DNA from: Nocardioides sp. cx-173
GTDB taxonomy: Bacteria; Actinomycetota; Actinomycetes; Propionibacteriales; Nocardioidaceae
DNA: 64,000 nt
Reading direction: 5' to 3'
Assembly: GCF_021117365.1 (NCBI RefSeq)
Contig: NZ_CP088262.1
Span: 3,474,501-3,538,500 of the forward strand
The notes under the pieces are model-generated. The model saw nothing but the letters and a program-made list of their open reading frames with translations, was not told the DNA's origin and searched no databases. Positions 1-7,717 of this stretch are shown one piece after another (the first letter of the stretch is position 1; each line of letters opens with the position of its first letter). The position numbers and the translations under genes were made by a program.

Positions 1-363
1 CTCGCCCTTGGGGTACTCCGAACCTTGAAGCACCTCGTCAACCGAGACGTCCCACCTGAGCGTGGTCTCCGAGATCTTCCGCACGATGCAGCAGGAGTTC
101 AGGAACGCCGGCTGATGGGACAGGCCGATGGTAGGGGGGTGCGGAACCCTCGAGCGCACCGAGGCGGGCTCGCCATGTTCGGCCGCGACGATCTCGAAGC
201 CAGTCTGTGGGTTGAATAGCGTTTGCCAGGCGTGCTTGGAAAACCGGAAGAAGTCCCACGGCGCATCGTGCACCGGCCAGGTAGTGCCGATGGCCGGCCC
301 GCCGTAGTGCTCCAACTGCACGGGCCATCGCCCCAATCCGAACGCCGTGACCGCTCCCGCATC
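1..363 (-). pseudogene. C-terminal fragment of a class I SAM-dependent methyltransferase, cut off at its 5' side
   Basis: The frame is open from the left window edge to a stop at 364-366. It reads GTTWPVHDAPWDFFRFS and then HAWQTLFNPQTGFEIV, the segment that follows the catalytic core in methyltransferases of the Methyltransf_11/23 type often found in sugar or cell-surface gene clusters. The N-terminal SAM-binding glycine motif is absent. Upstream the reading frame degenerates and meets the end of a TnpB-like fragment, so a mobile element probably interrupted or replaced the 5' part. The gene's 3' end lies beyond the window. Family assignment is by motif recall; the exact substrate cannot be told. 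Confidence 0.6.
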
Positions 364-365
364 TC

Positions 366-383
366 ACTGGGTGTGTCCCTATT
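366..383. repeat. Left copy of an 18-bp perfect inverted repeat
   Basis: The sequence ACTGGGTGTGTCCCTATT is present here and its exact reverse complement at 1246-1263. This copy covers the TnpB stop codon. The pair brackets about 860 bp containing the TnpB tail and the VOC gene. It may mark element ends or two opposed copies of the same element terminus. Confidence 0.6.
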
Positions 384-556
384 CGGGACCCACCGGCTGT
401 GCTGCGGGTGTGTAGCGGGCGAGGTTCACTGCCGCCGTTCACGTCCCGGGCCAGGGTGAGCCCACAGGCCGCGCACTCGTAGACCCGGTCCGCGAGCGTC
501 AGGTCAGGCTTGACCTCACCGCAGCCCGAGCAGGTCTGTATCGATCGACGCGGGAC
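379..556 (-). pseudogene. TnpB/OrfB zinc-ribbon tail of an IS200/IS605- or IS607-type element, frameshifted
   Basis: The minus strand reads TCSGCGEVKPDLTLADR, then VYECAACGLTLARDVN. These are the four-cysteine zinc ribbon and the RDVN segment with the last RuvC aspartate typical of TnpB proteins. After RDVN the frame is shifted by one extra base: the neighbouring frame continues AAVNLARYTPAAQPVGPE and stops at 379-381, exactly the expected TnpB ending. The rest of the protein (about 300 residues) is missing, so this is a remnant. A small hairpin (GTCCC-TATTC-GGGAC, about 376-390) spans the stop codon, as in the terminal palindromes of such elements. No transposase TnpA or resolvase is present nearby. 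Confidence 0.7.
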
Positions 557-650
557 GGCTTGCGGGTCGAGGACCGGGGATGCGGCCACCGAAGAGGACA
601 ACTCCCACATCCGCCGCCGGCGGCTTCGGATGGGAGGTAACCCTCGCTCG

Positions 651-1043
651 TCAGGCCCCTGGCGTGTAACGGGTGAGAACGCAGAACTCATTGCCCTCTG
701 GGTCTGCGAGCACCGCCCACCCCTTGTCAGGTCCGTCGCGCCGATCGTCGACGAGAGTTGCGCCCAGCGCGATGATTCGGTCGATCTCCTCCTCGCGGGT
801 GCGGTCGGTCGGGCGAACGCAGAGGTGCATACGGTTCTTCACCGTCTTCGTCTCGGGCACCCGGGCGAAGATGATCTCGCGGTCATCGGGTCCCACCAGC
901 CAGCACTCCTCCTCGTCGGGCCCCATCTCCGCTTCGTCGAGGAGTCGGAAGTCGTCCAACACCTCTGACCACCACCTGACCTGGGAGTACGGATCGATCG
1001 CGTCGATACAGAAGTTCGATGTGCGAGACACCATGGTCGTCAT
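651..1043 (-). CDS. VOC (glyoxalase/bleomycin-resistance-like) superfamily protein
   Basis: A 130-residue protein if started at the ATG at 1041-1043; a second ATG three codons later is also possible. Its start MVSRTSNFCIDAIDPYSQVRWW and its end, GWAVLADPEGNEFCVLTRY, follow the single-domain VOC pattern of the Glyoxalase_6 type, in which a final DPEGNEFC strand closes the metal or substrate site. Related proteins are usually uncharacterised dioxygenase-, glyoxalase- or resistance-like enzymes, so no substrate can be given. It sits between the two copies of the 18-bp inverted repeat, downstream of no obvious operon partner. The ribosome-binding site (GAGAAG, about 10 nt upstream) is modest. Confidence 0.75.
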   Translation of the reverse strand: MTTMVSRTSNFCIDAIDPYSQVRWWSEVLDDFRLLDEAEMGPDEEECWLVGPDDREIIFARVPETKTVKNRMHLCVRPTDRTREEEIDRIIALGATLVDDRRDGPDKGWAVLADPEGNEFCVLTRYTPGA

Positions 1044-1245
1044 GATCGATGATTTCGCTTCTCGGTGGTAGAGGCGGAGCCGCAACTGCAGGCGATCACC
1101 GCCGACCATCCGCGCCGGTGCGCGCTCCGCGTGACCATCCTCTGTCGGGGCTCCAACGGCCTACTCCCGGCTCATCAACTCCCGCTCCTGCCAGTTCAGT
1201 GCGGTACGGCATGCCCCGCACGGCGACGACCTCGCTCGCCCGTGC

Positions 1246-1263
1246 AATAGGGACACACCCAGT
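1246..1263. repeat. Right copy of the 18-bp inverted repeat
   Basis: Exact reverse complement of 366-383. The stretch 1044-1407 has no convincing gene. It holds only this repeat and the large hairpin at 1324-1385. Confidence 0.6.
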
Positions 1264-1323
1264 CAGTGTGAGGCTGGCTCCACGACCGGCGGCTGGCTGC
1301 GACTGAGTCGGCGCGACCCGCAA

Positions 1324-1385
1324 CTGTCCCCGCCCCCCGCTGACCCGTCAGAAAGTTTGTGACGGGTCAGCGGGGACGGGGACAG
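1324..1385. repeat. Large palindrome (CGCTGACCCGTCA family) downstream of rnj, possible terminator
   Basis: Two arms of 26-27 bases pair almost perfectly around a 9-base loop (GAAAGTTTG). The inner arm CGCTGACCCGTCA recurs in a second palindrome at 35723-35759, and an 18-base stretch AGTTTGTGACGGGTCAGC is identical between 1354-1371 and 35771-35788. Both palindromes stand just past a gene's stop codon (22 nt past rnj here), so they could end transcription, but they lack a T-run and look like a dispersed repeat family. Confidence 0.7.
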
Positions 1386-1407
1386 TAGGCGACGGGTCGG
1401 AGGTGGC

Positions 1408-3093
1408 TCAGGCGTCGATCACGATGGGGATGATCAACGGGCTGCGGCGGAAGGTCTTGTGGGACCACCGGCCGATGTCGCGCGCCAGCATCTGCTCGAG
1501 CTGACGGGCGTCGCCGATGCCCTCGCGGGCCGCGTGCGCGAGCGTCTTCTCGATGACCTGGACGGCCGGGTCGAAGGCCTTGGGCTCGTGCACGAAGCCG
1601 CGCACCAGGAAGTCGGGCGGGTCGGCGAGCTGACCGCTGTCGGCGTCGACGATCGCGAGCACCGTGACCACCCCCTCCTCGGCGAGGGTACGGCGGTCCT
1701 TGAGCGTCGCCTCGGTGACGCCGCCGACGGTCTGGGCGTCGACGTAGACGTTGCCCGCCTGGACCTTGCCGGTGATCGTCGCCTTGCCCTGGTGCAGGTC
1801 CACCACGACGCCGTCCTCCGCGAGGACGACGTTCTTGGGGTCCAGGCCGGTGCTGATCGCGAGGTCGGCGTTGGCGCGCAGGTGGCGGTACTCGCCGTGC
1901 ACCGGCATCACGTTCTTCGGCTGCACGATGTTGTAGCAGTAGACGAGCTCGCCGGCGCTGGCGTGACCGGAGACGTGCACCTTCGCGTTGCCCTTGTGGA
2001 CGACGTTGGCGCCCCAGCGGGTCAGGCCGTTGATGACGTTGGAGATCGCGTTCTCGTTGCCGGGGATGACCGAGCTGGCCATGAGGATCGTGTCGCCCTC
2101 GCCGATGCGGATCTTGTGGTCCCGGCTCGCCATGCGCGACAGCGCCGCGAGCGGCTCGCCCTGCGAGCCGGTGCAGATCAGCGTCGCCTTGTTGGCCGGC
2201 ATCTTCTCCAGCTGGGCCAGCGGCACGATCAGGTCCTTGGGCACCTTGAGGTAGCCGAGATCCTGGGCGACGCCCATGTTGCGCACCATCGAGCGGCCCA
2301 CGAAGGAGACCTTGCGGCCGTGCTCGTGGGAGGTGTCGAGCACCTGCTGGATGCGGTGCACGTGGCTGGCGAAGCTGGAGACGATCACCCGGCGCGGCGC
2401 CGTACGGAAGACCTGCTCGATCGCGGGGGTCAGCTCGCGCTCGGAGGTGGTGAAGCCCGGCACCTCGGCGTTGGTGGAGTCGGTGAGGAAGAGGTCCACG
2501 CCCTCCTCGCCGAGGCGGGCGAAGCCGCGCAGGTCGGTGATGCGCTTGTCGAGCGGGAACTGGTCCATCTTGAAGTCGCCCGTGTGCAGCACCGTGCCGC
2601 CCGGGGTGCGGATGGCGACCGCGAGCCCGTCAGGGATGGAGTGGTTGACCGCGAGGAACTCCAGGTCGAACGGCCCGAACGACTTGCGGTCGCCCTCGAC
2701 GACCTCGTCGCGGACCGGGCGGATCTGGTGCTCCTTGAGCTTCTCGGTGATCAGCGCCAGCGTGAGCTTGGAGGCGATGACCGGGATGTCGCGGCGCTCG
2801 CGCAGCAGGTAGGGGACTCCGCCGATGTGGTCCTCGTGGCCGTGCGTCAGCACGATCCCCACGATCGACTCGAGGCGGTCGCGGATCCAGCTGAAGTCGG
2901 GCAGGATCACGTCGACGCCGGGCTGGTGCTCCTCGGGGAAGAGCACGCCGCAGTCGACGATGAGCAGCTTGCCGTCGAACTCGAAGACGGTCATGTTGCG
3001 GCCGATCTCGCCGAGGCCGCCGAGTGCGACCACGCGCAGCGCGCCCTGGGCCAGCTTCGGCGGCTTCTGCAGCTCGGGATGGGGGTGGCTCAC
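1408..3093 (-). CDS. rnj: Ribonuclease J
   Basis: A 561-residue beta-CASP metallo-beta-lactamase nuclease. In bacteria RNase J combines 5'-to-3' exonuclease and endonuclease activity in mRNA decay and RNA maturation. The zinc-binding motif HGHEDHIGG is at about residues 84-92, followed by the later HTGDFKMD and the CTGSQGEP and HVSGHAS beta-CASP motifs; the C-terminal domain ends LIIPIVIDA. I chose the GTG at 3091-3093 because GGAG stands 6 nt before it and the product begins SHPHPELQKPPKL, giving the usual length. A further upstream start at 3144 would overlap prfC. prfC ends 40 nt upstream on the same strand, so co-transcription is possible. Confidence 0.95.
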   Translation of the reverse strand: MSHPHPELQKPPKLAQGALRVVALGGLGEIGRNMTVFEFDGKLLIVDCGVLFPEEHQPGVDVILPDFSWIRDRLESIVGIVLTHGHEDHIGGVPYLLRERRDIPVIASKLTLALITEKLKEHQIRPVRDEVVEGDRKSFGPFDLEFLAVNHSIPDGLAVAIRTPGGTVLHTGDFKMDQFPLDKRITDLRGFARLGEEGVDLFLTDSTNAEVPGFTTSERELTPAIEQVFRTAPRRVIVSSFASHVHRIQQVLDTSHEHGRKVSFVGRSMVRNMGVAQDLGYLKVPKDLIVPLAQLEKMPANKATLICTGSQGEPLAALSRMASRDHKIRIGEGDTILMASSVIPGNENAISNVINGLTRWGANVVHKGNAKVHVSGHASAGELVYCYNIVQPKNVMPVHGEYRHLRANADLAISTGLDPKNVVLAEDGVVVDLHQGKATITGKVQAGNVYVDAQTVGGVTEATLKDRRTLAEEGVVTVLAIVDADSGQLADPPDFLVRGFVHEPKAFDPAVQVIEKTLAHAAREGIGDARQLEQMLARDIGRWSHKTFRRSPLIIPIVIDA

Positions 3094-3133
3094 GTAGAGC
3101 TCCGTTCTAGTGTCGTGGAGCAGGGCTCCATGG

Positions 3134-4708
3134 TCAGCCGCCACTCGCGGGCAGCTGTTCGAGCAAGATGTCGGGGTTGTCGCGCTTGGCGGTGTGCGCG
3201 CGCCACTTGTCCGGGAAGAGGGCGAGGTAGGCGCCGTCGGAGCGGCGCATCACCTCGACGCCGCGTACGGCGCTCAGGGCCTCGACGCCGTCGGCGTCGG
3301 TGAGCATCGCCAGCTGGTAGTCCAGGCGCTCGAGCCGGATGGCGGCGCCGTACTCGGACTCCATCCGCGCGCTCACGACCTCGAACTGCATGGGGCCGAC
3401 CGCCGCCAGCACCGGCGCCTGGTCACCGCGCAGGTCGGAGCGCAGCACCTGCACGACGCCCTCCTGGTCCATCTGCTCGATGCCCCGGCGGAACTGCTTG
3501 TAGCGCCCGGTGTCCGCGGCCCGCGCCGACATGAAGTGCTCGGGCGCGAAGCTGGCGATCGGCGGGTAGCGGACGGCGCGGCCCTCGTAGATCGTGTCGC
3601 CCACCCGCAGTGCGGAGGCGTTGACCAGGCCGACGATGTCACCGGGCAGCGCGGTCTCGACGACCGACCGCTCGCGACCGAAGACCGCCTGCGCGTACTT
3701 GGTGGCGAACGGCTTGCCGGTCTCGCCGTGGTTGACGACCATGCCGCGCTGGAACACCCCGGAGCAGACCCGGGCGTAGGCGAGCCGGTCGCGGTGGTTG
3801 GTGTCCATGCCGGACTGCACCTTGAAGACGAACGCGCTGAAGTCGTCGTCGACCTCGCGCCGGGTGCCGTCGACGGCCTCCGTCGCCGAGGGCGGCGGCG
3901 CCAGCTCGAGCAGGACCTCGAGGAGCTGGGCCACGCCGAAGTTCTGCAGCGCCGAGGCGAACAGCACCGGCGTGGTCCGGCCGGCGAGGAAGCGCTCCTG
4001 GTCGTGGTCGGCGCCGTCCATCTCGAGCAGCTCGTGACCCTCGAGCGCGGCGTCCCATGCCGCGCCGGCCACGGCGCCGGCCTCGTCGGCGGCCACGTGG
4101 AGCTCGGGGGCGCGCGTCGCACCGCCCGCCGTACGCGTGAACTGGATGAAGTGGCCGCGACGGCGGTCCAGGACGCCCTGGAACTCGCCGGACTGCCCCA
4201 CCGGCCAGGTGAGCGGGGTCGGCTTGAGCCCGATCTCCTTCTCGATCTCGTCCATCAGCTCCAGCGGGTCGAGGCCGGGGCGGTCCCACTTGTTGATCAC
4301 GGTGATGACCGGGATGCCGCGGTGCGCGCACACCTGGAACAGCTTGAGCGTCTGCGGCTCCAGGCCCTTGGCGGCGTCGACCAGCATCACCGCGGAGTCG
4401 ACGGCCGAGAGCACCCGGTAGGTGTCCTCGGAGAAGTCGGAGTGGCCCGGGGTGTCGACCAGGTTGACCACGTGGTCGCGGTAGTCGAACTGCAGCGCGG
4501 CCGAGGTGATCGAGATGCCGCGCGAGCGCTCCATCTCCATCCAGTCCGACACCGTGCCCCGCCGACCGGACTTGCCGTGCACCGCGCCGGCCTCATTGAT
4601 CACGCGGGCGTGCAGCGCGAGGGCCTCGGTGAGGGTCGACTTTCCGGCGTCGGGGTGGCTGATCACCGCGAACGTACGGCGCGGGCGGGTGTCGGTGGAG
4701 CTGGTCAT
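3134..4708 (-). CDS. prfC: Peptide chain release factor 3 (RF3)
   Basis: A translational GTPase of 524 residues that recycles RF1/RF2 from the ribosome after termination. The P-loop SHPDAGKST is at about residues 17-25, the switch segment RGISITSAALQF and the G3 motif DTPGHSDFSEDTYR follow, and G4 is NKWDRPG. The order and the QFTRTAGG and QFEVVSARMESEYG segments are typical of RF3 rather than EF-G. The ATG at 4706-4708 is preceded by GGGAG about 11 nt upstream; a start 13 codons earlier is open but has no better site. It sits upstream of rnj on the same strand. Confidence 0.95.
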   Translation of the reverse strand: MTSSTDTRPRRTFAVISHPDAGKSTLTEALALHARVINEAGAVHGKSGRRGTVSDWMEMERSRGISITSAALQFDYRDHVVNLVDTPGHSDFSEDTYRVLSAVDSAVMLVDAAKGLEPQTLKLFQVCAHRGIPVITVINKWDRPGLDPLELMDEIEKEIGLKPTPLTWPVGQSGEFQGVLDRRRGHFIQFTRTAGGATRAPELHVAADEAGAVAGAAWDAALEGHELLEMDGADHDQERFLAGRTTPVLFASALQNFGVAQLLEVLLELAPPPSATEAVDGTRREVDDDFSAFVFKVQSGMDTNHRDRLAYARVCSGVFQRGMVVNHGETGKPFATKYAQAVFGRERSVVETALPGDIVGLVNASALRVGDTIYEGRAVRYPPIASFAPEHFMSARAADTGRYKQFRRGIEQMDQEGVVQVLRSDLRGDQAPVLAAVGPMQFEVVSARMESEYGAAIRLERLDYQLAMLTDADGVEALSAVRGVEVMRRSDGAYLALFPDKWRAHTAKRDNPDILLEQLPASGG

Positions 4709-4757
4709 CGGGGTCAACTCTCCCAGGTGCGGGCCGAAAACCCCCAACGGGCGCCGC

Positions 4758-5318
4758 TCAGACCAGCGGCACGAACCGGTAGCCGCCGTGCCGGGTGACC
4801 CGCGGCCGCCCCTCCGCCTGCTCCACGAGCAGCATGGTCCCGCTCACCGGCAGCACCATCCGGCCGCCGGAGGCGAGCTGCGCGACCAGCTCGTCGGGCA
4901 GCCGCCGCGCCTCGGCCGACACCAGGATCCGGTCGTACGGCGCCCGGTCCGGCACCCCGAGGACGCCGGGCTCCGCGGGCCGGATGCTCGCCCAGGGAAG
5001 GTCCTGGCCGGCGAGGTTCGCGCGTCCGAACGCGACCAGCTCGGGCACGACCTCCACCCCGACCACCTCCCCGGCGGCCCCGGTCAGATGCCCCAGCAGC
5101 GCCGTGGTCCACCCCGAGCCGGACCCGACGTCGAGGACCCGGTCGCCGGGGCGCACGGCGAGCAGCCGCAGCATCGCCTCGACGGTCCGCGGCTGCGAGC
5201 TGGTCTGGCCGTGGCCGATCTCGAGCGGACCGTCGTACGACGCGCGACGGCGCAGCCGCCTCGGCAGGAAGCCCTCGCGCGGGGCGGCCTCGAACGCGGC
5301 GTCGACCGGGTCGGGCAC
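4758..5318 (-). CDS. pcm: Protein-L-isoaspartate O-methyltransferase
   Basis: A 186-residue SAM-dependent enzyme that methylates isoaspartyl residues in damaged proteins, starting their repair. It shows the family layout: an N-terminal PREGFLPRRLRRRASYDGP segment, GHGQTSSQP substrate loop (about 35-43), SAM motif VLDVGSGSGW (61-70), then YDRILVSAEARRLP and LASGGRMVLPV. It starts with GTG (5316-5318). Length is slightly short of the usual 200-220. It lies 49 nt upstream of prfC on the same strand, with no clear functional link. Confidence 0.88.
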   Translation of the reverse strand: MPDPVDAAFEAAPREGFLPRRLRRRASYDGPLEIGHGQTSSQPRTVEAMLRLLAVRPGDRVLDVGSGSGWTTALLGHLTGAAGEVVGVEVVPELVAFGRANLAGQDLPWASIRPAEPGVLGVPDRAPYDRILVSAEARRLPDELVAQLASGGRMVLPVSGTMLLVEQAEGRPRVTRHGGYRFVPLV

Positions 5319-5419
5319 GCGTTCGATTCAAGCACGGCCCGTCGCGTGCTCCGCCGTCCGAGCCTCGAGACATCGGCCCGCCTGGGATTGCGAGTCCGGC
5401 CGCGGGGTACCAAGGCCCT

Positions 5420-6409
5420 ATGACCCGGCACTCCCTCGCGGCCACGGCCCTCGTCGCCTTCACGACGCTCGCGTCCTTGCTCACGGGCCTCCCCGCTCAG
5501 GCGGCCTCTCCGGCGGATGGCTCCTCGAGCGAGCGCGTCGCGCCGATCCCACGGGCGATCAGCCTGGTCGGACGGGACCTGCACCTCTCCGGCGGCACGG
5601 TGATGCGCCTCCCCCGGGCCGCAGGCGCCACGCCGGTGCTGCTCGGCACGGTGGGCAACGGCTGGATCGTGGCGTCGGGCGGGTCCTTCCGCCTGGTGCG
5701 CCCCGACGGCGGCGTACGGGGGATCGCGGGCCGCAACCGCACGGAGCTGTACGTGACCGAGGCCCTCTCCGACGACGGCAACCGGATCCTCTCGGCCTCG
5801 ACCGACCAGGCCGACGCGCTCTACCTCCGCGTGGTCGACCTGCGGGGACGCGAGCTGCTCGACACCTGGTACCAGAGCCTCTTCGGCGAGATCTCCGACG
5901 TCGCCGACGGCAGGGTGTACGTCGTCGGGTTCAGCGGCACCCGTGCGATCGACGACAGGGACGGCACCGTCACCCGGGTGGTGCAGCGACCGACCGCCCT
6001 GGTCGCCGCCGAGCACGACGTCGTCTTCGTAGGCACCCGCAAGCGCCCGGGCCTGGTCGGCCCGACCAGCCTCTCCGGGCCCGGCACGCCGGCCTGGCGG
6101 GCGCGCTTCGACCCGGTCGCGGTCTCCCCCGACGGACGCTACGTGGTGGGCCGCGAGGGCACCGTCCGCTCGATGAGGGACGGACGCGTCGTACGCCGGG
6201 TGCCGGTGCCGAAGCCGCGCGCGGACGAGGCGTTCCGCTTCCTCGGCTGGGGCGCGACGGGCCGCGTCCTCATCGAGAGGTCGGTCGGCCAGCGGCGCCT
6301 GCTGACCTCCTGCGCGGTGCCGCGCGGCGCCTGCCGGCAGGTCGGCTCGACCACCGGCTACGTCTCGCTGCCCACGAGCCACGCGGGCCCCTACCTGCAG
6401 CCTTCCTAG
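5420..6409 (+). CDS. Secreted protein of unknown function, beta-propeller-like
   Basis: A 329-residue protein with a clear signal peptide: MTRHSLAATALVAFTTLASLL followed by the likely cleavage site AQA-AS at about residues 27-29. The mature part consists of short repeated beta-rich blocks with the recurring pattern 'SxDGxRxV' or 'DGRVY' (for example VSPDGRYVVGR), suggestive of a WD40/TolB-like propeller, but I cannot assign a family. No TM segment follows the signal, so export is expected. It runs divergently from pcm. Confidence 0.7.
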   Translation: MTRHSLAATALVAFTTLASLLTGLPAQAASPADGSSSERVAPIPRAISLVGRDLHLSGGTVMRLPRAAGATPVLLGTVGNGWIVASGGSFRLVRPDGGVRGIAGRNRTELYVTEALSDDGNRILSASTDQADALYLRVVDLRGRELLDTWYQSLFGEISDVADGRVYVVGFSGTRAIDDRDGTVTRVVQRPTALVAAEHDVVFVGTRKRPGLVGPTSLSGPGTPAWRARFDPVAVSPDGRYVVGREGTVRSMRDGRVVRRVPVPKPRADEAFRFLGWGATGRVLIERSVGQRRLLTSCAVPRGACRQVGSTTGYVSLPTSHAGPYLQPS

Positions 6410-6467
6410 GAGCAGCCGCTTTTCGCATACGCGCGTGGCGAGACACGGGATCTGCGAGAGTCGCCCG

Positions 6468-7256
6468 ATGCAGGCACAGACCATCGACGACGTGATCCTC
6501 CGCCTCGAGGCGATCATCAAGGACGCCGAGGCACGCGACGACCGGATCGGCTACTTCGCCGCGCTGTACAACCGGGTCACGATCGCCGTACGCGAGGGCG
6601 TGCGCGCCGGGGAGTTCGACGACGGGCCGCGGATGGAGCGTCTGGACGTGGCGTTCGCCAACCGCTTCCTCGACGCCTACGACGCATGGCGCGCCGGCCA
6701 GCTGCCGAGCCGCGCCTGGCTCAAGGCCTTCGAGGTGGCGTCGAGCTCACGGCCCGTGGTCCTGCAGCACCTCCTGGTCGGCATGAACGCCCACATCGCC
6801 CTCGACCTGGGGGTCGCGGCCGCGCAGACCTGCCCCGGGGCCGACCTGCCGGCGCTGAAGGACGACTTCGGCCGCATCAACGACGTCCTGGCCGGCCTCA
6901 CCCCGGTCGTGGAGGCCGAGCTCGGCGAGGACAGCCCGGAGTTCGCGCTGCTGACGCACATCATGCCCGCGCGCGAGCAGCGGATCTTCGGCTTCGGCAT
7001 GGACCGGGCCCGCGAGCTGGCATGGGGCTTCGCCTGCACCCTCGCGCCGCTCCCCCTGCACGAGCAGCCGGCCCTCATGGCGCACCGCGACCACGAGGTG
7101 TCGCTGGTCGCGGACGTCATCCTCGGCAACGGGGTCCTCGCGCACGTGCTGCGCCACGGCGAGAGCACCGATGTGGCCGCCAACATCAGAGCCCTGGCGG
7201 CCGGCGAGTTCACCCAGACCGTGACCGCGGCACACCTCGCGGGCGCCGCGTCCTAG
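6468..7256 (+). CDS. DUF5995 family protein
   Basis: A 262-residue, probably cytoplasmic, helical protein. The hallmark is the central stretch VLQHLLVGMNAHIALDLGVA, followed by LKDDFGRINDVLAGL, which I recall from the DUF5995 family of actinobacterial proteins. Conserved His and Asp in NAHIALD could bind a metal, but no activity is known to me. I chose the ATG at 6468 because GAGAG precedes it and the conserved part begins IDDVILRLEAI; an ATG 11 codons upstream is less likely. Nothing in the neighbourhood suggests a role. Confidence 0.75.
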   Translation: MQAQTIDDVILRLEAIIKDAEARDDRIGYFAALYNRVTIAVREGVRAGEFDDGPRMERLDVAFANRFLDAYDAWRAGQLPSRAWLKAFEVASSSRPVVLQHLLVGMNAHIALDLGVAAAQTCPGADLPALKDDFGRINDVLAGLTPVVEAELGEDSPEFALLTHIMPAREQRIFGFGMDRARELAWGFACTLAPLPLHEQPALMAHRDHEVSLVADVILGNGVLAHVLRHGESTDVAANIRALAAGEFTQTVTAAHLAGAAS

Positions 7257-7265
7257 CTGGACCCG

Positions 7266-7625
7266 TCAGGGCTTGAGCGCGTCGCTGAGGGCGCTCAGGG
7301 TGTCCTCGACGAGGCGGTAGAACGCCCAGCGTCCGCGCTGCTCACGCACGACCAGCCCGGCATCGACCAGCTGCTTCATGTGGTGGGACACGGTCGGCTG
7401 CGACAGCCCCACCGGCTCGGTGAGATCGCAGATGCAGGCCTCGAGATCAGGCTGGGCCGCGATCAGCGACAACAGGCGGACCCGCGTCGGGTCACCCAGT
7501 GCCTTGAACATGCGCGCCAGCCGCTGCGACTCCGCCGCGTCCAGCACGCCTCCGGTGACCATCGAGCAGCATGCCGCCGCCGCGGTCGTCGCGTCCAGGA
7601 CGGGCGGAGCTGTGCGCGTGGCCAT
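7266..7625 (-). CDS. arsR: ArsR/SmtB-family metalloregulator
   Basis: A 119-residue winged-helix repressor. The recognition helix reads GLSQPTVSHHMKQLVDAGLV (about 75-94), and LGDPTRVRLLSLI is the usual dimer/HTH lead-in. Candidate arsenite ligands are a vicinal pair C19-C20 near the N-terminus and C64/C66 in the ACICDL helix. This resembles the N-terminal Cys pair plus one Cys arrangement described for Corynebacterium ArsR rather than the E. coli CxC pair alone. It is divergent from arsM, and the 92-nt gap between them carries candidate operators, so it probably represses both genes until arsenite binds. Start: ATG at 7623-7625. Confidence 0.88.
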   Translation of the reverse strand: MATRTAPPVLDATTAAAACCSMVTGGVLDAAESQRLARMFKALGDPTRVRLLSLIAAQPDLEACICDLTEPVGLSQPTVSHHMKQLVDAGLVVREQRGRWAFYRLVEDTLSALSDALKP

Positions 7626-7646
7626 GGCCCCATCCTGCCAGACATA

Positions 7647-7697
7647 TTGACAACCGTCGATTGATAGACAACTCTCGATACATCGAAGCCTATCGAT
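7647..7697. promoter_or_regulatory. Candidate ArsR operator/promoter region between arsR and arsM
   Basis: The gap between the divergent genes holds two direct repeats of GACAAC-N2-TCGAT (7649-7661 and 7667-7679, 18 bp apart) and an inverted repeat ATCGA-N6-TCGAT (7682-7697). TTGACA at 7647-7652 could be a -35 element for arsM. Placement next to an ArsR gene makes operator function likely; the exact site is inferred. Confidence 0.55.
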
Positions 7698-7717
7698 GCC
7701 CAACGAGGAGCGACACC

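Noticed and set aside
1..1263. Intact insertion sequence
   Set aside because: Only the zinc-ribbon tail of TnpB remains, with a frameshift, and no TnpA or serine recombinase is present.
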